Below, piece by piece: positions 53,274 through 60,800 of a DNA stretch of 64,000 bases (its first letter is position 1; the number at the start of each line of letters is the position of its first letter). A program made the position numbers and the translations under genes. This DNA comes from Sphingomonas sp. KRR8 (GTDB taxonomy: Bacteria > Pseudomonadota > Alphaproteobacteria > Sphingomonadales > Sphingomonadaceae). Below the pieces are notes generated by a model. That model did no database searches. It saw only the letters and a list, made by a program, of their open reading frames with translations, and was not told where the DNA came from. The stretch spans positions 1,178,001-1,242,000 of the forward strand of contig NZ_CP097462.1 in assembly GCF_023559245.1 (NCBI RefSeq), given 5' to 3'.

Positions 53274-53304
53274 CGCAAGGCCGCTGTTTTCGCTACCTTC
53301 AACC
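53274..53304 (+). repeat. 31-bp intergenic element, copy A
   Basis: CGCAAGGCC-N12-ACCTTCAACC, 26 of 31 positions identical to 54699-54729. It is located between the orphan exbD and the LytTR gene. Confidence 0.6.
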
Positions 53305-53330
53305 AGTCGAGCTTCGGCCTTGGCCGGCTA

Positions 53331-53370
53331 GAAGCGCCTCGCGCAGGACCGTACGACGACGTCGTGTCGG
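53331..53370 (+). repeat. Stray segment of the 115-bp repeat family
   Basis: About 40 bp containing GCCTCGCGCAGGACCG and ACGACGACGTCG; it aligns with 55312-55351 inside the tandem array 2 kb away, and shares an exact 16-mer with 55475-55490. Confidence 0.5.
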
Positions 53371-53485
53371 CGAGAGTTTATTGTTAAATTCTCGTTTTCC
53401 TTGATCGTTAATTGGCGTCGGCGTAATATGTCGCACTTGCTCGCAGGGGAGCAGGACCATCTCCGAACTCACCGTCGTCATATGC

Positions 53486-54145
53486 GTGTCATTCGACCAT
53501 CGCGCCGACGTCGAAGGCCTCGACGCCTTCCGTCGCTGCATTTGCTCATGCCCGTTGGTGGATGTGGCAATGGAGGTGACAGGCACATTCGACATGATCG
53601 TTCAGGGCCACGTCGACTCACTGTCCGAATACACCAGGCAGATGGAGGCGATTCGCGTTCCGCTCGCCAAATATGTCGAGCGGATCGAGAGCAATTTCGT
53701 GAGCAGCAAGATCGTCCGGACGGCCAGCAGCCAAAAGTTCATCTGGGTGCCATGCAAGGACGGTCGGAAGCGGATCGATGTCGGCTTGATCGACAAGGTC
53801 ATCGCCGAGGGCGATTATATGCGTCTGTTCATCGGTGACTGGCATTGCCTCATCCACGCGACGATTTGCTCGCTCCGCAGCCAACTCGACGAGCGCTTCA
53901 TTCAACTCCACCGGTCGGCGATCGTCAGGGTCGACTTCATCGACCGCCTTACTCACTCAGGGCGTCGGTGGGTGGCGCGTCTCAACGATGGATCGCAGCA
54001 AACTGTCGCCAAAAGCCACATCAGCGACGTCGCCCACCTGCTTGCGAACGGTTCAACCAAGCCTCAGGCCCATTCATCGAAGATAGATCAGTCGGCAGAA
54101 CGTCCGGCCCGAAACACCGAAAAACCGATGAAGATACTCACCTGA
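53486..54145 (+). CDS. LytTR transcriptional regulator with Lrp/AsnC-like N-terminal domain
   Basis: 219 residues from a GTG. The N-terminal ~85 residues look like the effector (RAM) fold of Lrp/AsnC regulators (LVDVAMEVTGTFDMIVQG, SLSEYTRQMEAI). Residues ~90-185 are a LytTR domain (KVIAEGDYMRLFIGDWHCLI, LDERFIQLHRSAIVRVDFID). The first strand of the RAM fold (ELTVVICV) lies just upstream of the GTG in the same frame, so the real start may be earlier; the only preceding codon at a good distance from GGGGAG is a non-canonical ATC at 53459. Probably a sensor-regulator of nearby envelope genes. Confidence 0.78.
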   Translation: MSFDHRADVEGLDAFRRCICSCPLVDVAMEVTGTFDMIVQGHVDSLSEYTRQMEAIRVPLAKYVERIESNFVSSKIVRTASSQKFIWVPCKDGRKRIDVGLIDKVIAEGDYMRLFIGDWHCLIHATICSLRSQLDERFIQLHRSAIVRVDFIDRLTHSGRRWVARLNDGSQQTVAKSHISDVAHLLANGSTKPQAHSSKIDQSAERPARNTEKPMKILT

Positions 54146-54198
54146 TCTGACACCAATCCTTTCGGGGCTTGAGGCCCTTTTCTCGAAAGGAGGACGTC

Positions 54199-54588
54199 AT
54201 GGAAGCCCGGACTATCGGCTGCATCATCGCGGCAGGGTTCGTCGGAGTTGGACTGACCGCAAGCGCTACTCACGCGTTTGCCCAGCCCCCCAACGTCACA
54301 GTCCAGGCCGAGCGGATCGACCCGGCGCTACAGCGCCGCGTCAGCTATGCCGACTTGAACCTTGTGGATCGTCGCGACCAGGGCCGGCTGAGAGGCCGAA
54401 TTTGGCAAACAGCGGACCAGCTTTGCTTCGACCTGAATGGGAACCTGGACACGAGCGAATGTACCAGCTTCGCGATACATAGCACGGACTCTCAGGTCGC
54501 CGCGGCAATCGACCGTGCGAAAAGGCAAATGGCTGGCCTTCCGGTCGGCCCCGCGATTGCCATTTCCATGGTGATCAGCGGTCAGTAA
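54199..54588 (+). CDS. UrcA family protein
   Basis: 129 residues from the ATG at 54199 with a full AAAGGAGG site. A signal peptide (IGCIIAAGFVGVGLTASATH to AFA) precedes the UrcA-type domain RRVSYADLNLVDRRDQGRLR, with two Cys (QLCFDL, SECTSF) likely disulfide-bonded. UrcA proteins are small periplasmic proteins typical of sphingomonads with unknown role. An intrinsic terminator follows the stop. Confidence 0.8.
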   Translation: MEARTIGCIIAAGFVGVGLTASATHAFAQPPNVTVQAERIDPALQRRVSYADLNLVDRRDQGRLRGRIWQTADQLCFDLNGNLDTSECTSFAIHSTDSQVAAAIDRAKRQMAGLPVGPAIAISMVISGQ

Positions 54589-54593
54589 ACGAA

Positions 54594-54624
54594 AGAGGGG
54601 CGGCGCGAGCCGCCCCTTCTTTAC
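54594..54624 (+). terminator. Intrinsic terminator after urcA-like gene
   Basis: GGGGCGGC-GCGA-GCCGCCCC then TTCTTT, a textbook stem-loop with T run 8 bp after the stop. Confidence 0.88.
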
Positions 54625-54698
54625 GGGTGCACGGAATCTACCCTCAGCGCTCACTGGCGTGAGCAAACCGGGTCACGCTCCACAGCTATCGGACCCTT

Positions 54699-54729
54699 CG
54701 CAAGGCCACTTTTTTCATCACCTTCAACC
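54699..54729 (+). repeat. 31-bp intergenic element, copy B
   Basis: CGCAAGGCCACTTTTTTC then the ACCTTCAACC end, matching copy A at 53274. It lies 64 bp upstream of the small gene at 54793. Confidence 0.6.
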
Positions 54730-54792
54730 GACCGGGCGGTTACGCTGGTGCAATATACGGAACAGATGCGGTCCGTGTAACGTCGTGTCATC

Positions 54793-54987
54793 ATGAGCAG
54801 GAACACCTACAGCCGGGCGAGCGACGTCTCGTCCGAAGAGGGCCGGGTTCTACTCGATGGCCCTGACCATGTGAGCATTGCGCTCACTCCCGAAGCCGCG
54901 CTGGATCTGGCCGACCGCCTGACCGAGCATGCGGCCATCGCGGCTGGCAAACGCCGGGAAGCCATGGTCGACCACCGGCCAAAATAG
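54793..54987 (+). CDS. Small hypothetical protein
   Basis: 64 residues: SRASDVSSEEGRVLLDGPDH, VSIALTPEAALDLADRLTEH, AGKRREAMVDHRPK. A short beta pair and a helix; similar ~60-residue proteins occur widely in sphingomonads but I know no function. It sits before the tandem repeat array. Confidence 0.6.
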   Translation: MSRNTYSRASDVSSEEGRVLLDGPDHVSIALTPEAALDLADRLTEHAAIAAGKRREAMVDHRPK

Positions 54988-55117
54988 CCCGCCCGACCAT
55001 AACGCCTTTGCCGACCTGCTGACCATCGGCCGCCTTCGCAGGGAACCGGGGCGCGGCAGAAGGACGGCAGCGGTCCCCTTCTGGGTGAAGAAGGCCTCGC
55101 ATCGAACCGCGGGCGCC

Positions 55118-55460
55118 GCGACGGACGAAGGAGGTTCTGAGCGCACTAGTCGAGAGCCCGTCGCCAAGGACCGGCGTTCGTGGGCCTGTGCGTGCCGGGA
55201 ACCTGCCTCGCACAATACCGCCCGCGAGTGTCGCGACGACCTCAGGGAGTTCCGAGCGGGCTCGTCGAGAGCAGGTCGCCAAGGACCGGCGTTCGTCGGC
55301 TTTCGCGGGCCCCAAGCGGGTCGCGCAGGCCCGCACGAGGACGTCGCGCCGGACCGAAGGAGTTCGGAGGGCACTAGTCGAGAGCAGGTCGCCCACGACC
55401 GGCGTTCGTCGGCGTTCCCGGCCGGACTTGCGGCGCCGGGGCCTGGCGTTCGTCATTCCT
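55118..55460 (+). repeat. Three ~115-bp degenerate tandem repeats
   Basis: Units begin at 55118, 55233 and 55346. Each has a 43-bp core (55139-55181, 55254-55296, 55367-55409) with GTCGAGAGC and GACCGGCGTTCGT conserved, and a more variable ~70-bp flank. Period 115 then 113 bp. Not divisible into a constant codon frame. An outlying flank segment lies at 53331-53370. Confidence 0.75.
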
Positions 55461-55524
55461 CGCCGACGAGAGGTGCCTCGCGCAGGACCGGGGTCTCTGC
55501 GAGTTCGGACTTCTTCGAACCATG

Positions 55525-55557
55525 AAAAAAGGGGCGACACCTTGCGATGCCGCCCCC
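55525..55557 (-). terminator. Intrinsic terminator of the tonB operon
   Basis: On the minus strand GGGGCGGCA pairs with TGTCGCCCC (one G-T wobble), followed directly by TTTTTT. It lies 39 bp past the stop of the last exbD. Confidence 0.88.
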
Positions 55558-55595
55558 AGGATTCATCGGGATGGCCCCGATGGAAACTTCTCAGC

Positions 55596-56024
55596 CTAGA
55601 AGGTGCCGTAGGCCTCGTTGCCGACGAAACCCATCTTGGTGACCTTGGCCTGCTTGGTCACCACCAGCACCTGATCCACCAGCTCGTAGCGGGCGTTCGG
55701 CTCCGGCTGCAGGTGCAGCTCGGGCTCCGGGTTCATCTGCTGGGTGATGTCCAGGTACTGACGCAGCTGAGTGAGGTTCACCGGCGCGCCGTTCCACAGC
55801 ACCGCACCGTTGCCGGCGACGACGATCTTGTTCTTGATCGGGTCGATCGGCGGCGGTGTCGGGTTGTTGTTCTGCGGCAGATCCAGCTTCACGGCGTGAG
55901 TCTGGATCGGGATGGTGATGATCAGCATGATGATCAGCACCAGCATGACGTCGATCAATGGAGTCGTATTGATCTCCATCATCGGTTCGCCTTCGGCGTT
56001 GTTACTGGTCGTCTGCATCGCCAT
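55596..56024 (-). CDS. exbD: ExbD/TolR biopolymer transporter protein (second in operon)
   Basis: 142 residues: helix TTPLIDVMLVLIIMLIITIP with proton-path Asp (PLIDV) and a periplasmic domain ending TKMGFVGNEAYGTF. With ExbB it converts the proton gradient into TonB motion. 56 bp after the first exbD; the operon ends with a strong terminator. A close paralogue is the orphan at 52793. Confidence 0.93.
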   Translation of the reverse strand: MAMQTTSNNAEGEPMMEINTTPLIDVMLVLIIMLIITIPIQTHAVKLDLPQNNNPTPPPIDPIKNKIVVAGNGAVLWNGAPVNLTQLRQYLDITQQMNPEPELHLQPEPNARYELVDQVLVVTKQAKVTKMGFVGNEAYGTF

Positions 56025-56080
56025 GGCTGGCGGTTCCTTTCCTCAAGCCCTGTTCAAGTGCGGCACCAGGGCCGCGGCTC

Positions 56081-56569
56081 TTACAGGCGGCCTGCCTGGT
56101 AACCCGGGGGCGGTTCCGAGATGAATCCGACGCGAGCGAACCCGGCGCGCTGCATGGTGAAGATCGCTCCACCAACGCACTTGTACTGGGTGTTCACGTC
56201 GGCGCGGATGTGCGCCTCCGGCATGTTTTCTTCGTTGAGATTGTCGGGTCCGCCGGCGGCGTCGACCGCCGCCTTGAGCTTCTTGACCGAGAGATCGAGG
56301 AGGTCCTGCGAATTGACCTTCTTCATCCCCCAGTAGACGCCGCAGCTGCCGTCAGGCTCGTTGCGGACCGACAGGGAGACGTTCTCGGGCTTGGTCTCGG
56401 TCGGGATGTACGCGACCTTGGGCAAGGTCAGCGGAACGGTCTCGACCACCACCGGAATGGCGATCAGGAAGATGATCAGGAGCACCAGCATCACGTCGAC
56501 CAGCGGCGTGGTGTTGATGTCCGACATGGGGACGTCTTCGCCCTCTTCCTTGCCGACTGTCATTGCCAT
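56081..56569 (-). CDS. exbD: ExbD/TolR biopolymer transporter protein (first in operon)
   Basis: 162 residues: SDINTTPLVDVMLVLLIIFL carries the conserved Asp; the periplasmic domain has ENMPEAHIRADVNTQYKCVG. It includes two Cys (GSCGVYW, YKCVGG) that may pair. More divergent from the other two ExbDs, so the operon probably makes hetero-oligomeric stators. Confidence 0.93.
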   Translation of the reverse strand: MAMTVGKEEGEDVPMSDINTTPLVDVMLVLLIIFLIAIPVVVETVPLTLPKVAYIPTETKPENVSLSVRNEPDGSCGVYWGMKKVNSQDLLDLSVKKLKAAVDAAGGPDNLNEENMPEAHIRADVNTQYKCVGGAIFTMQRAGFARVGFISEPPPGYQAGRL

Positions 56570-56641
56570 GGGGGTGTGGCTTCCTTGTTTTCAGTGTCGG
56601 GCGGGGCCGGCGATGAGCGCCGACCCCTCACGTCCCTGTGC

Positions 56642-57526
56642 TTAGCGGCGGTCGACCGTAGTAGTACCGGTGCCGCCAGCCTGCTGGCCGGTCGACGTCT
56701 GACCGGTAGTCAGCGGCTGGGTGCCGGCCGGGGTCGGCGCGGCGCCGGTGCGGGTCTGCGAACCGCGGGCAACCGAAGCCGAACCGGCGTTGGCTGCGCC
56801 ACCAGCGATCATCGCCGGCTTAACCTTGCCTTCCGACATGATGTAGCCGTGCAGGTCGTTCGTGAAGGCAGCGAGGTCCTCCATGATCGACTTGTTGCGA
56901 CGGATCAGCCAGTTGTAGGCGAGCACGGCAGGAACCGCGACGACCAGGCCGAGCGCGGTCATGATGAGCGCTTCACCGACCGGACCGGCGACGGTGCCGA
57001 TCGAGGCCTGACCGGCAGCACCGATCTTGATCAGCGCGCGGTAGATGCCGATGACGGTGCCGAACAGACCGATGAACGGAGCGGTCGAACCGACGGTCGC
57101 GAGGAAGGCCAGGCCCTCACCAAGACGCGCGCCGATGGAACCCTGCGAACGCGCCAGGCTGTTTGCCATCCAGTCATGCTGGTCGATCGGGTTGGTCAGC
57201 TTGCCGTGCTGCTCCTGCGCAACGAGGGCGTCGTCAACGATGGCGCGATAAGCGCTGCGCTGATCAAGCTTGCTCGACGCTTCCTTGAGATTGGCACTGT
57301 TCCAGAAGCTGGAGCGGACCTTCTTGCCCTGGCCGATGATCTTCTGCTGCTCGAACAGCTTGGTGAAGAGGATGTAGAACGAGAAAACGGAGAAAGAGAC
57401 CAGGATGATGAAGACGGTCCAGCTGATGACGCCGCCTTCCTTCAGGGCCTGGAACAAGCCGTAGGGGTTGTCGCCGGCAGCGGCCGGTGCACCGGCGGCA
57501 GCGGTCAGCACAGTCACGAAGCTCAT
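56642..57526 (-). CDS. exbB: MotA/TolQ/ExbB proton channel protein
   Basis: 294 residues. Three transmembrane helices: VISWTVFIILVSFSVFSFYI, GLAFLATVGSTAPFIGLFGT and GEALIMTALGLVVAVPAVLA, with the pore Thr residues typical of ExbB. The C-terminal ~40 residues are a Gly/Thr/Gln-rich low-complexity tail (TGQTSTGQQAGGTGTTT) unlike most ExbB. It is the pentameric scaffold for ExbD/TonB. Confidence 0.93.
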   Translation of the reverse strand: MSFVTVLTAAAGAPAAAGDNPYGLFQALKEGGVISWTVFIILVSFSVFSFYILFTKLFEQQKIIGQGKKVRSSFWNSANLKEASSKLDQRSAYRAIVDDALVAQEQHGKLTNPIDQHDWMANSLARSQGSIGARLGEGLAFLATVGSTAPFIGLFGTVIGIYRALIKIGAAGQASIGTVAGPVGEALIMTALGLVVAVPAVLAYNWLIRRNKSIMEDLAAFTNDLHGYIMSEGKVKPAMIAGGAANAGSASVARGSQTRTGAAPTPAGTQPLTTGQTSTGQQAGGTGTTTVDRR

Positions 57527-57571
57527 AGTGCGGTTCCTTGCTTAAAACGTGTATCTCAGTGGGCAGTAAGC

Positions 57572-58249
57572 TTATTCGGACGGCAGCACCCAACGAATGC
57601 GAGCGTTGTCCGTACCGGCGATCGGGGCACCATTCTGGTCCTTGGCCGGCGTGTAGCGGGCGCGGGACCGGATGATCCGGCAGGTCGCCTGATCGAGGCT
57701 GCTGGAGCCGCTCGAACCGGTGACATCGCAGCCGGACACGCGGCCATCGGTGCCGATCGTCAGGTGCACGGAAGTCGTGCCCTGCTGCTCGTTACGAATG
57801 GCGTCCTGCGGATAGTCGTCGGTCGAGAACAGGCCAGGAAGCGAGCCGCGAGCCTGAGCGGCCTGGCTGATCCTTGGCGGCGGCGGGGGCGGCGGCGCCG
57901 GGGGCGCCGGCGGTGCCGGACGGGCGGTCGGGGTGATCACCGGCGGCGGCGCAACCGGCGCCGTCTGGATGATCGGGGTTTGAACGTTGCTGCGAACCAG
58001 CGGCGGCGGGGACACAACCGGCGGTGGCGGCGTCTCAACCTGCTTCTGCTCCGGGGGCGGCGGTTCCTCGGGAGGAGGCGGGGGCTGATCCTCGACGTCG
58101 AACGTCTTCAGATCCTCGGCCGCCTTCTTGATGACATTGTACGCCAGACCAGTGATCAAGGCGTAACCGATCAGAACGTGCAGAAGTCCAACGATCACGA
58201 TCGCGACCGTCTTGTTTCCGCTCATCTGCCTGCGATTGGCGTAAGACAT
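57572..58249 (-). CDS. tonB: Energy transducer TonB
   Basis: 225 residues from the ATG at 58249 (AAGGAG upstream). One N-terminal helix (TVAIVIVGLLHVLIGYALIT), a long Pro-rich periplasmic spacer (~50-140, with PPPPPEEPPPPEQK) and the C-terminal TonB domain (YPQDAIRNEQQGTTSVHLTI, CDVTGSSGSSSLDQATCRII, ARYTPAKDQNG). It energises TonB-dependent receptors. Head of tonB-exbB-exbD-exbD. Confidence 0.93.
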   Translation of the reverse strand: MSYANRRQMSGNKTVAIVIVGLLHVLIGYALITGLAYNVIKKAAEDLKTFDVEDQPPPPPEEPPPPEQKQVETPPPPVVSPPPLVRSNVQTPIIQTAPVAPPPVITPTARPAPPAPPAPPPPPPPRISQAAQARGSLPGLFSTDDYPQDAIRNEQQGTTSVHLTIGTDGRVSGCDVTGSSGSSSLDQATCRIIRSRARYTPAKDQNGAPIAGTDNARIRWVLPSE

Positions 58250-58439
58250 TCTGCCGCAATTCTCCTTAAGCGGGCCCCGGAGTCTCACCTCTCGAAACGG
58301 CGATGTCGTGCGCCGCTCCGACTGGTGAGGCAAGCCGACGTATCAACATATCATCGGCAGGCCGGGGCGCTTCCTTAATAAGGCCATAATGGCGGCGCAA
58401 TGATAATGTTCCTTGCTGACGCTCGGGCAAACCGCACCG

Positions 58440-58865
58440 TCAAGGGACTGCGCCGCAAAACGAGGCGATTTCAACGCCAACGCCTCGAGCGTTCGGATAG
58501 ACGTCAGGCTTGCACGTTTCCACCCGAAGCGCCTTCACTCCATCCCGGGAAGCAATCCAGTCGTAGATTTCCGCCAATAATGTTTCCTGGAGATTGAACC
58601 GGCGCGCGCCGGCAATCCGCTCGATCTCCTGCTTGAGGTGATCATAATTCCAGGCACTCTCAGGCTGGTCGTCGGTCGGAAGCGGATGGTTCAGCCAGAC
58701 GTCGACGGTGATGAGCAACCGCTGCGGCGTGCCGACCTCAAAGTCGTGAAAGCCGATGTCGGCGCTCACCTCTACCGAATCGAGGTGAATTCTGGTCGAT
58801 CGCACCGCAAGCGATTCGGGGACCATGCCATCAAGGCGCGGCGTGAATGGAAGGACGTCGCTCAA
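58440..58865 (-). CDS. folB: Dihydroneopterin aldolase
   Basis: 141 residues. FolB fold: IHLDSVEVSADIGFHDFEVG with catalytic Glu, QRLLITVDVWL, YDHLKQEIERI and ETCKPDVYPNARGVGVEI with catalytic Lys. It makes 6-hydroxymethyl-dihydropterin in folate synthesis. 15 bp after the SDR gene on the same strand. Confidence 0.87.
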   Translation of the reverse strand: MSDVLPFTPRLDGMVPESLAVRSTRIHLDSVEVSADIGFHDFEVGTPQRLLITVDVWLNHPLPTDDQPESAWNYDHLKQEIERIAGARRFNLQETLLAEIYDWIASRDGVKALRVETCKPDVYPNARGVGVEIASFCGAVP

Positions 58866-58880
58866 AGCGCTCTCTTTCGC

Positions 58881-59600
58881 TTACAGATCAAGGTTTTGCA
58901 CATCGCGGGGCAGGCCCATGAAGCGCTGCCCCCCGTCAAGGGTGAGCACCTCGCCGGTGACCACGGGCGAGTCCAGCAGAAAGCGCAACGCCTGCCAGAC
59001 GTGCTCAGGGTCAATTCCACGCCCCAGCGGATTGTAGGCGTGCGCCTTGGCGTAGTTTGCCGCACTCTGACCGGGCGACTGAAGCATCAGCGCGGGCGCG
59101 ATCCCGTTCACACGGATGCCCTCCCCGGCAAGGGCACGGGCCGATAGCTCGGTCAGCGCGGAAAGTGCCGCCTTGGACAGCGTATAGCTGAGGAAGTCCG
59201 GATTGGGCGCGGAGAGCTTGGCGTCCAGGATGTTGACGATCAACCGGTCTCCCTTTGCCCCGGCGCGGGCGAAAGCGCTGGTCAGCAACGCCGGCGCGGC
59301 GACATTCACCGCCATGTGCGCCGCCAATTCCCCGGCATTGAAGCCGCCCAGAACATCCGGCGCAAACCGTGCGGCGTTGTTCACCAGCAATCGTGGCGGT
59401 TCTGGGCAAGCACCAAGGATCATCTCGGCGCAGCCGGGGTCCGCAAGGTCGGCGGCGACCTTCATTGCGCCCGCCGGGACCTCGTCAGCAGGCCGATGCA
59501 CGTGAGCCAGAACGGCCCAGCCCGACTTAAGCAGGCGCTCGACCAGCACTGCTCCCACGCGCTTTCCGCCGCCGGTTACGATTGCAAGTGGTGCACTCAT
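58881..59600 (-). CDS. SDR family pteridine reductase-like protein (FolM-like)
   Basis: 239 residues. Rossmann start IVTGGGKRVGAVLVERLLKS, NNAARF, catalytic LSYTLSKAAL and GEVLTLDGGQRFMG. A catalytic Asp (VNILDAK) replaces the usual Ser, which with the TGGGKRVG start is characteristic of the PTR1/FolM pteridine reductases. Co-transcription with folB supports a role in pterin/dihydromonapterin reduction. Confidence 0.8.
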   Translation of the reverse strand: MSAPLAIVTGGGKRVGAVLVERLLKSGWAVLAHVHRPADEVPAGAMKVAADLADPGCAEMILGACPEPPRLLVNNAARFAPDVLGGFNAGELAAHMAVNVAAPALLTSAFARAGAKGDRLIVNILDAKLSAPNPDFLSYTLSKAALSALTELSARALAGEGIRVNGIAPALMLQSPGQSAANYAKAHAYNPLGRGIDPEHVWQALRFLLDSPVVTGEVLTLDGGQRFMGLPRDVQNLDL

Positions 59601-59655
59601 CGGTCGCAGCCTACCGGCGCGCCCTGCCCTCGCGCAACCGCGCCCATCTCCCTAC

Positions 59656-60219
59656 ATGGCTCCAATGCCCGAGAGCCTTGCCCCGATCGACCTTGCTGGC
59701 CGCAGTATTGCGGAGATCGCCGCGGACATCGCAGGGCGGACACCCGCCCCCGTCGAGCGCTGGCATCCGGACCATTGCGGCGACAGCGAGATGCGCATCG
59801 CGCGCGATGGCCGATGGTACCACCAGGGAACGGAGATCCGTCGCCCCGCACTGGTGCGCCAGTTCTCCCGTATCCTCCGCCGTGAACCCGATGGTAGCTA
59901 TGTGCTGGTCACGCCGGGCGAGAAACTGACCATAGACGTTGAACTCGCCGCCTTTGTTGCCACTGCCCTGACCAGCGAAGGTGAAGGCCGAAACCGCCGG
60001 GTCGCACTGCTGCTCAACAGCGGCGATGCCTTGATCCTCGGGCCCCACCATCCGTTGCGCATCACGGAAGACGGCGTGCCCCTTGTCGCTGTTCGCCACA
60101 GGCTCGAGGCCCTGCTCGCCCGTCCGGTCTATTACGAACTGGCCGAGATCGCGCTGACGGAGGGGGCTGATCCGGCCGGCGTCTGGAGCGATGGCATCTT
60201 CTTTCCGCTAAGCTCATGA
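59656..60219 (+). CDS. DUF1285 protein
   Basis: 187 residues matching the DUF1285 pattern: CGDSEMRIARDGRWYHQGTE, RRPALVRQFSRILRREPDGS, VLVTPGEKLTIDVE. Soluble. Function unknown. Its TGA overlaps the nudix ATG (ATGA), the first of a three-gene operon with nudix and cca. Confidence 0.85.
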   Translation: MAPMPESLAPIDLAGRSIAEIAADIAGRTPAPVERWHPDHCGDSEMRIARDGRWYHQGTEIRRPALVRQFSRILRREPDGSYVLVTPGEKLTIDVELAAFVATALTSEGEGRNRRVALLLNSGDALILGPHHPLRITEDGVPLVAVRHRLEALLARPVYYELAEIALTEGADPAGVWSDGIFFPLSS

Positions 60220-60800
60220 CCCTGGCGGAGCGGCTTCGGGCCGCGCTCGACTTTCCTCCGCCAGTCGGCCTGCTGCCCGGTGATCTGGTCGAAGGTACCG
60301 CCGGCCAGCCCGTGCCCGCCGCGGTGCTGGTTGCGGTGACGCGCCGCTCCGAGCCTGGAGTGATCCTGACCGTACGCCGGGATGACCTTCGCACCCATGC
60401 CGGCCAGGTCGCTTTTCCGGGCGGCCGGGTCGATTCGGCGGACGCTGGCGTGACCCATGCCGCACTAAGGGAGGCGCAAGAGGAGGTTGGGCTCGATCCT
60501 GCCCTCGTCGACGTATGGGGAGTCGCCGACCCTTATGTCACGGTGACGAACTTCTCCGTCATTCCGGTGCTTGGATCGGTGCCGTCCGACCTGCCGCTGG
60601 TCCCACACGAGCGCGAAGTCGCCGACCTGTTCGAGGCGCCGCTTGCCTTCCTGCTCGATCCCGCCAATCAGCGCGCGATCACCGCCGAATATCAGGGGCG
60701 CATGCGGACTTATTATCAGATCGACTGGGAGGGCCGCCGCATCTGGGGCGCGACTGCCGCCATGCTCGTCAACCTCAGCCGACGGCTGCAATGGAGCTGA
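60216..60800 (+). CDS. NUDIX hydrolase, CoA pyrophosphatase-like
   Basis: 194 residues. NUDIX box FPGGRVDSADAGVTHAALRE then AQEEVGL, with the upstream UPF0035-like LRTHAGQVAFPGGR motif typical of CoA/acyl-CoA diphosphatases (NudL type). It hydrolyses nucleoside diphosphates linked to another moiety. The cca start overlaps its end by 10 bp. Confidence 0.87.
   Translation: MTLAERLRAALDFPPPVGLLPGDLVEGTAGQPVPAAVLVAVTRRSEPGVILTVRRDDLRTHAGQVAFPGGRVDSADAGVTHAALREAQEEVGLDPALVDVWGVADPYVTVTNFSVIPVLGSVPSDLPLVPHEREVADLFEAPLAFLLDPANQRAITAEYQGRMRTYYQIDWEGRRIWGATAAMLVNLSRRLQWS

Larger units (their letters stand above)
54988..55595. other. Non-coding region with a tandem repeat array
   Basis: About 600 bp between the small gene and the last exbD stop. 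Contains the 115-bp repeat array and the exbD terminator. Long frames are open on both strands here, as often in G+C-rich repeats, but they encode only low-complexity Arg/Ser-rich sequence that changes frame between units. Confidence 0.6.

Noticed and set aside
54754..54790. General-stress (EcfG-type) promoter GGAAC-N17-CGTC before the small gene
   Set aside because: The -10 part is imperfect and would leave under 10 nt of leader before the ATG.
55139..55409. CRISPR-like spaced repeats
   Set aside because: Cores are 43 bp and imperfect, spaced ~70 bp with related flanks, only three copies, and no cas genes. They are tandem degenerate repeats, not repeat-spacer units.
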